From Firmicutes bacterium UBA5499 (lineage in GTDB: Bacteria; Bacillota; DTU084), in NCBI GenBank assembly GCA_002426275.1, contig DIPB01000002.1, positions 1,766-11,456 on the forward strand: 9,691 nucleotides of DNA, read 5' to 3'. The position numbers were made by a program, and so were the translations under genes. The stretch's first letter is position 1, and each line of letters begins with the position of its first letter. This document shows positions 7,501 through 9,691 of this stretch, piece by piece. A model generated the notes under the pieces. It was given only the letters and a program-made list of their open reading frames with translations, was not told the origin of the DNA and searched no databases.

Positions 7501-7757
7501 ACCATGTGTCTGCAAAGGCTTCCGTATTGCCCTTCTGCCGGACAAGTGCAAGATATCTTTTCAAGCGTTCCATCTTTACGAAACGAAGCTGTCACAGTAT
7601 ACAATTTGGCGTCCCGAACAAGTGCGACAATACTTAAGCCTTCCCTTTGCTTCCAGACTTGAGTAAGCTTATTTTTCAAATAATATTCCTCGCCTCGATC
7701 ATAGGTGCTTTCCGAAGCAGCGCTCTGTCTAATCCCATTTAATGTGAGTTTATACAT
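4563..7757 (-). CDS. SWIM zinc-finger SNF2-family DEAD/DEAH-box ATPase
   Basis: This is a large superfamily 2 ATPase of the Swi2/Snf2 group, which uses ATP hydrolysis to move along or remodel protein-DNA complexes. Residues are counted from ATG 7766. A SWIM finger has ligands Cys73, Cys75, Cys85 and His87 (CxCx9CxH). The long middle (about 110-560) corresponds to the bacterial SNF2-associated region. The N-terminal ATPase lobe has Walker A DDMGLGKT near 630, Walker B DEAQ near 728 and LTGTP shortly after. The C-terminal lobe has ILLFSQF, GGTGLNL, HFDPWWNP and DRAYRIGQ near 1007. All motifs are intact and the length (about 1,065) is normal. ATG 7757 is preferred because GAAGGG lies 9 bases upstream; ATG 7766 directly abuts that site. 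Bacterial members include HepA/RapA-like and defence-linked proteins, so the actual role is not determined. Confidence 0.93.
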   Translation of the reverse strand: MYKLTLNGIRQSAASESTYDRGEEYYLKNKLTQVWKQREGLSIVALVRDAKLYTVTASFRKDGTLEKISCTCPAEGQYGSLCRHMVAVLLYLREHDTEKLAEERKQRVMAQLFRDFADLAETQPRQPLNLEVTYACNYPVRKYDRIFGTLSLRIGEDRLYVVKNISDLIYNVTKSHEEYFGKNFTYQPSYHTFSQEDLRLVNFISELVEMSGNRPERELPLTKALAKRFFRIMEQKPFLLKISGVTYQVKRVVDREIPVAFTLEKKGEKLAFTINNEEKREAVELTDDGEYVFSGDEISHILPEQARRLHPLVEAAKVLNTNELSISKEEREKFFTEIFPQILKLGHVQISPEVQELLLKEDLQTEIYLSRQGEGIGAQVKFIYGQRQINPFDAEDAEPGEKILLRDLQREQEVLYLLDRYGFLVQPGKLYLENEESLYSFFTQGVPSLQELATVYYSEDLKGLTMPKRKVSGGVRFNAEEDLLEFNFGVEGVQEGELADIFAALHEKKRYYRLKDGSFLSLDNPELEKVAELAVSLDLDSRDLAQQFVELPKYRAPYLAQKLEDAGLKDFRQDGAFEQLVESICHPSALKLAPPKSLKPVLRDYQLSGFRWLKTLSHLKLGGILADDMGLGKTVEVLSLLLSEKEQQGAKPSLVIAPTSLLYNWEAETKKFAPGLSALVVSGSKEERSEQMTKIPRTDIVITSYPLIRRDIDDYLKYSFRFCILDEAQQIKNAATQGARAVKHLKAQGRFALTGTPMENSLAELWSLFDFVLPGYLFSSGKFKKRFLLPIMRNKDQAVSEELSRQIRPFVLRRLKKDVLRELPEKIEHQLTAELTDEQKKIYLAYLRQIKGEIKAEIGRKGFAKSQIVILAGLTRLRQICCHPGIFLENYRGQSGKMELLDEVITEARSGGHRILLFSQFTSMLQLIRDHLVSEGIPPFYLDGNTPTQERGRMVSAFNEGEKEVFLISLKAGGTGLNLTGADTVIHFDPWWNPAVEDQATDRAYRIGQDKVVQVIKLITHGTIEEKILSLQQKKKALIDSVIKPGQTLLTKLSEEELWDLFSA

Positions 7758-7789
7758 TGGATACATCCCTTCAGATGAATATAATCCAT

Positions 7790-7816
7790 ATTATAACAAT
7801 TTGTTCGAAACTTCAA
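7790..7816 (-). promoter_or_regulatory. Probable promoter for the SNF2-family gene
   Basis: A perfect TATAAT (7790-7795, minus strand) lies 32 bases upstream of the preferred start. The best -35 candidate is TTGAAG (7811-7816) with a short 15-base spacer, so the -10 box is the firmer part of the call. Confidence 0.45.
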
Positions 7817-7928
7817 GAGGCAACCAAGCATGCTCTAAAAGCTCCCATGGTAAAAGACGCTGAATAATCTACTACGCTAGCAAGTTTTACTACGAGCCTG
7901 CGCCAAAGCGCCGTCGTCTTGCCGCAGG
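7817..7928. other. Intergenic spacer with no recognisable gene
   Basis: Between the helicase promoter and the thiamine-operon terminator I see no ribosome binding site with an open frame, no tRNA and no clear hairpin followed by T's. It appears to be ordinary spacer between two minus-strand transcription units. Confidence 0.5.
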
Positions 7929-7965
7929 AAAAAAAAGAAGCCGATTGCGCTTGCAACGACTTCTT
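7929..7965 (-). terminator. Intrinsic terminator of the thiamine operon
   Basis: On the minus strand AAGAAGTCGTTGC pairs with GCAATCGGCTTCTT-type sequence around the loop AAGC, giving about 13 pairs including two G-U pairs. A run of eight T (7929-7936) follows directly. It lies 15 bases after the end of the small ORF downstream of thiE. The plus-strand flank is also T-rich, so it may work in both directions. Confidence 0.88.
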
Positions 7966-7979
7966 TTGTCTTATCTCGT

Positions 7980-8099
7980 TCAATTCCTCTCCAAGCTTCT
8001 TAAAAATCCGATTTCGCGGATAGTTACCTCTGCTCTCCTGAACAGAATCCCGCGTGTCTGAAACCGGATGCAGTTCGCATCCGATATCAGCTGCTTCAT
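7980..8099 (-). CDS. Possible 39-residue protein coupled to thiE
   Basis: This is a 39-residue ORF whose ATG overlaps the thiE stop as ATGA (8096-8099), a layout typical of translational coupling. It reads MKQLISDANCIRFQTRGILF and then a basic stretch RRAEVTIREIGFLRSLERN. It ends 14 bases before the terminator stem, so it fills the interval between thiE and the terminator almost exactly. I do not recognise a family. No independent Shine-Dalgarno site is visible, so it would depend on reinitiation after thiE. An overlapping frame is also open over much of the same stretch and could code instead, for example through RIFKKLGEELNEIRQKKS, but it lacks a good start. The ORF could also be chance. 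Confidence 0.33.
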   Translation of the reverse strand: MKQLISDANCIRFQTRGILFRRAEVTIREIGFLRSLERN

Positions 8100-8812
8100 T
8101 CAGCGGCTCTGGCGAGACGTGGGCAATTCCAAGCCTCTACCAATTTAGCTGCTTCTAGTTTTGGGCTAGCTGCTCCACACACCGCAGAGACTACGAAGAA
8201 GCCGCCAATTCCGGTTTCTTCAAGCTTAGGTATATCGGCAAGCTTGATCCCTCCGCCCACCACCACCGGCAGCGGGCTGAGTCTGGCAAGTTCCGCAATC
8301 TCGACAAAACTTCTGGTGATTATTTTTCCATTTTCATCGAGTCCGCAATCAGGTTTGGTCTCAGTTTCATGCAACGGCCCGGCCCCAAAATAGTCTATGG
8401 GACTGACTTCTACCGTTTTGATGTACTCGAATAGTTCATGCGTCCTAGCTGATAAGCCGACAACGGACTCCTCTCCCAAATATTCCCGGCAAACTTCCAC
8501 CGGAATATCCGATTGTCCCACGTGGATTCCGTCGACTTTTATCCCCTGCTTTCTGGCCGCCAGCACTACGTCCAGCCGGTCGTCCACCAGCAAGGCGACT
8601 TTATCCTCCTTGCCGGCTTGTGCAATCACCTCTGAAGCTTGACGAACTAATTCAATCAGCTCCCGCGCCGAAGCGATCTTTGAGCGTATCTGCACGCAGG
8701 TAAACCCTGCCTCCAGCGCATCTTTAATGATTTTCGCCACAGGTCGGCCTTTTGTGTTCTCCGGTCCCACCACCAAATATGCTGAAATATCTAATGTTTC
8801 TCTAATGCTCAT
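8096..8812 (-). CDS. thiE: Thiamine-phosphate synthase (ThiE)
   Basis: ThiE condenses HMP diphosphate with hydroxyethylthiazole phosphate to give thiamine phosphate and pyrophosphate in the cytoplasm. The 238-residue product has the TIM-barrel motifs in family order: QIRSK (41-45), LLVDDRLD (75-81), GIHVGQSD (95-102), VGLSAR (118-123), the phosphate-contacting GPLHETETK (145-153), VVVGGGI (183-189) and VVSAV (207-211). The DDR segment replaces the more usual NDR, a common variant. The length is slightly above the usual ~210-220 because of an extended LDENGKII loop after TK. The start at ATG 8812 has GGAGG 5 bases upstream, and it overlaps the end of the preceding UPF0045 gene by 11 bases, so translation is probably coupled. 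It is the last recognised gene of the thiamine operon. Confidence 0.95.
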   Translation of the reverse strand: MSIRETLDISAYLVVGPENTKGRPVAKIIKDALEAGFTCVQIRSKIASARELIELVRQASEVIAQAGKEDKVALLVDDRLDVVLAARKQGIKVDGIHVGQSDIPVEVCREYLGEESVVGLSARTHELFEYIKTVEVSPIDYFGAGPLHETETKPDCGLDENGKIITRSFVEIAELARLSPLPVVVGGGIKLADIPKLEETGIGGFFVVSAVCGAASPKLEAAKLVEAWNCPRLARAAE

Positions 8813-9113
8813 TTTGTCCTCCTAAAATAATGTTGACTTTATTGACTTTCGCCTTCATCATCTTGGTAAAACCAGGACGTATATCGGCCTTCAGAACGAC
8901 TTCCGTACGGATGCCTTTGTCAGCCAGCACAAACGTCGCTTCTTTTATCACCTTCATCACTTCATCCCATTCGCCTTCAATCTCTGTAAACATGGAAGTC
9001 GTACGATTGGGTAAGCCGGATTCACGAATCACCTTCACAACTTTCGCCACTTCCGGCGCCAGTTCATCACCTACGCCGCAAGGAGCGATAGCTACCGCAA
9101 CCAAAGTATTCAT
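8802..9113 (-). CDS. UPF0045/MTH1187 family putative thiamine-binding protein
   Basis: This 103-residue soluble protein belongs to the UPF0045 (DUF77, MTH1187/YkoF-like) family, a small ferredoxin-like fold for which thiamine or thiamine-precursor binding has been reported for some members. The family pattern is visible: an opening beta strand VAVAIAPCGVGD, the helix EVAKVVKVIRESGLP, the highly conserved TEIEGEWDEVMKVIKEA (about 43-59), and the strand TEVVLKADIRPG (about 70-81). The start is ATG 9113, with GAGGAGG about 9 bases upstream inside the thiM 3' end. The open frame extends further upstream, but that part is antisense-like and overlaps thiM. It lies 4 bases after thiM and overlaps thiE by 11 bases. 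Its place between the two salvage genes supports a role in thiamine or precursor handling, which is inference. Confidence 0.88.
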   Translation of the reverse strand: MNTLVAVAIAPCGVGDELAPEVAKVVKVIRESGLPNRTTSMFTEIEGEWDEVMKVIKEATFVLADKGIRTEVVLKADIRPGFTKMMKAKVNKVNIILGGQNEH

Positions 9114-9117
9114 AGAT

Positions 9118-9691
9118 TTAAACCTCCTCAATTTCAAACTTGTTGTTGGCAATGTCCTCTGCGGTGGCCGTATACAACTCGTCCAAAAACGCAATCTGGA
9201 AACTTCCTGGACCATCCACCTTACTTTCAGCCCTTCTCGCCGCTAAATTGTATACAGCAGTAGCTGTAAGCGCTGCGATGAACGGCGGAGCGACCGCTGC
9301 ATATACCGCGACCACGCCGCCCAACGAACAGCCCGACCCGGTGATTTTCTCCATAAAATGGGACCCTCCATGGGAGAGGGCTATAATAGAGCCATCAGTG
9401 AGCAAATCCGTTACGCCAGATACGGCCACAGCCCCGCCCGTCCACTTCGCCAGCGCCACAGCCGCGGTCTTGGCTGCGGTTACCGAATCCGTAGAATCGA
9501 CACCGCGAACATTGGATTGCTCTGTACCGCCATCTAAGCCCCATAACCCGGCCAGTGCGATAATTTCCGAAGCGTTTCCTCTGATCACACTGGGTTTATA
9601 CGCTTTAAACTGCCCCAGCAAATGAGTTCTAAGCGAACCGATCCCAATTGCCACCGGATCCAGAACCCATGGCTTCCCCGCATCGTGAAGG
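9118..9691 (-). CDS. thiM: Hydroxyethylthiazole kinase (ThiM), 5' end beyond the window
   Basis: ThiM phosphorylates 4-methyl-5-(2-hydroxyethyl)thiazole so that ThiE can use it, a salvage step. Only the C-terminal 190 residues are present; the frame is open to the window edge and begins LHDAGKPWVLDPVAIGIGS, the conserved internal PWVLDPVA segment, so roughly the first 80-90 residues lie outside. Family motifs follow: VIRGNASEI, GVDSTDS, VAVSGVTDLLTDG and the catalytic ITGSGCSLGG, whose cysteine and GSG loop correspond to the ATP/anion-hole site of the ribokinase-like fold. A GTG at 9654 is not the real start because the conserved sequence continues upstream. It ends at TAA 9118-9120, and its last codons contain the ribosome binding site of the next gene. 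Any TPP riboswitch would be upstream, outside the window. Confidence 0.96.
   Translation of the reverse strand, partial: LHDAGKPWVLDPVAIGIGSLRTHLLGQFKAYKPSVIRGNASEIIALAGLWGLDGGTEQSNVRGVDSTDSVTAAKTAAVALAKWTGGAVAVSGVTDLLTDGSIIALSHGGSHFMEKITGSGCSLGGVVAVYAAVAPPFIAALTATAVYNLAARRAESKVDGPGSFQIAFLDELYTATAEDIANNKFEIEEV

Noticed and set aside
7966..8095. Riboswitch or T-box in the stretch after thiE
   Set aside because: A GGATGC/GCATCC hairpin is present, but I see no TPP (CTGAGA...ACCTGATC) or T-box (GGGTGGTACCGCG-type) core, and it lies downstream rather than upstream of the operon.
9114..9215. N-terminal extension of the UPF0045 protein
   Set aside because: The extra codons run antiparallel in meaning to the thiM 3' end, are unlike the family, and are preceded by no ribosome binding site; ATG 9113 has GAGGAGG.

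Overview
The window looks like chromosomal DNA of a low-to-moderate GC Gram-positive bacterium (Bacillota, most likely a clostridial or Negativicutes-type lineage). This is inferred from strong AGGAGG-type ribosome binding sites, one-strand gene organisation, a Bacillota-type SWIM/SNF2 helicase, tRNAs with encoded CCA, and a thiM-UPF0045-thiE thiamine cluster. The species cannot be named from the sequence. Every feature except the first pseudogene and the strandless repeats is on the minus strand, so transcription runs right to left.

Right part (7929-9691): a thiamine salvage operon. Its order is thiM (hydroxyethylthiazole kinase, 5' end outside the window), a UPF0045/MTH1187-type putative thiamine-binding protein, thiE (thiamine-phosphate synthase), and possibly a 39-residue ORF coupled to thiE by an ATGA overlap. 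A strong intrinsic terminator closes it. The genes overlap or nearly touch. ThiM makes the thiazole phosphate that ThiE joins to the pyrimidine to form thiamine phosphate.

Middle (4213-7766): a large intact SWIM zinc-finger SNF2-family ATPase, then a tRNA-Gln(CUG)/tRNA-Glu(CUC) pair with its own near-consensus promoter and an intrinsic terminator right after the tRNA-Glu CCA end.

Left part (1-4210): downstream of the tRNA pair the DNA is accessory in character and largely decayed. It holds a 425-residue orphan protein that matches the C-terminal helical half of SWIM-finger proteins but lacks the finger, fragments of a type I restriction hsdM 3' end overlapping a RhuM-like gene start, and a GrpB-family pseudogene with two in-frame stops and one frameshift. 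These are followed by an intact rsgA (ribosome assembly GTPase, TTG start) and, on the plus strand, a methyltransferase pseudogene with several deletions.

I found no convincing complete new defence or mobile system. The points most worth following up are the tRNA-adjacent graveyard with restriction-system relics, the finger-less SWIM-family protein near a SWIM-containing helicase, and the small ORF at the end of the thiamine operon.
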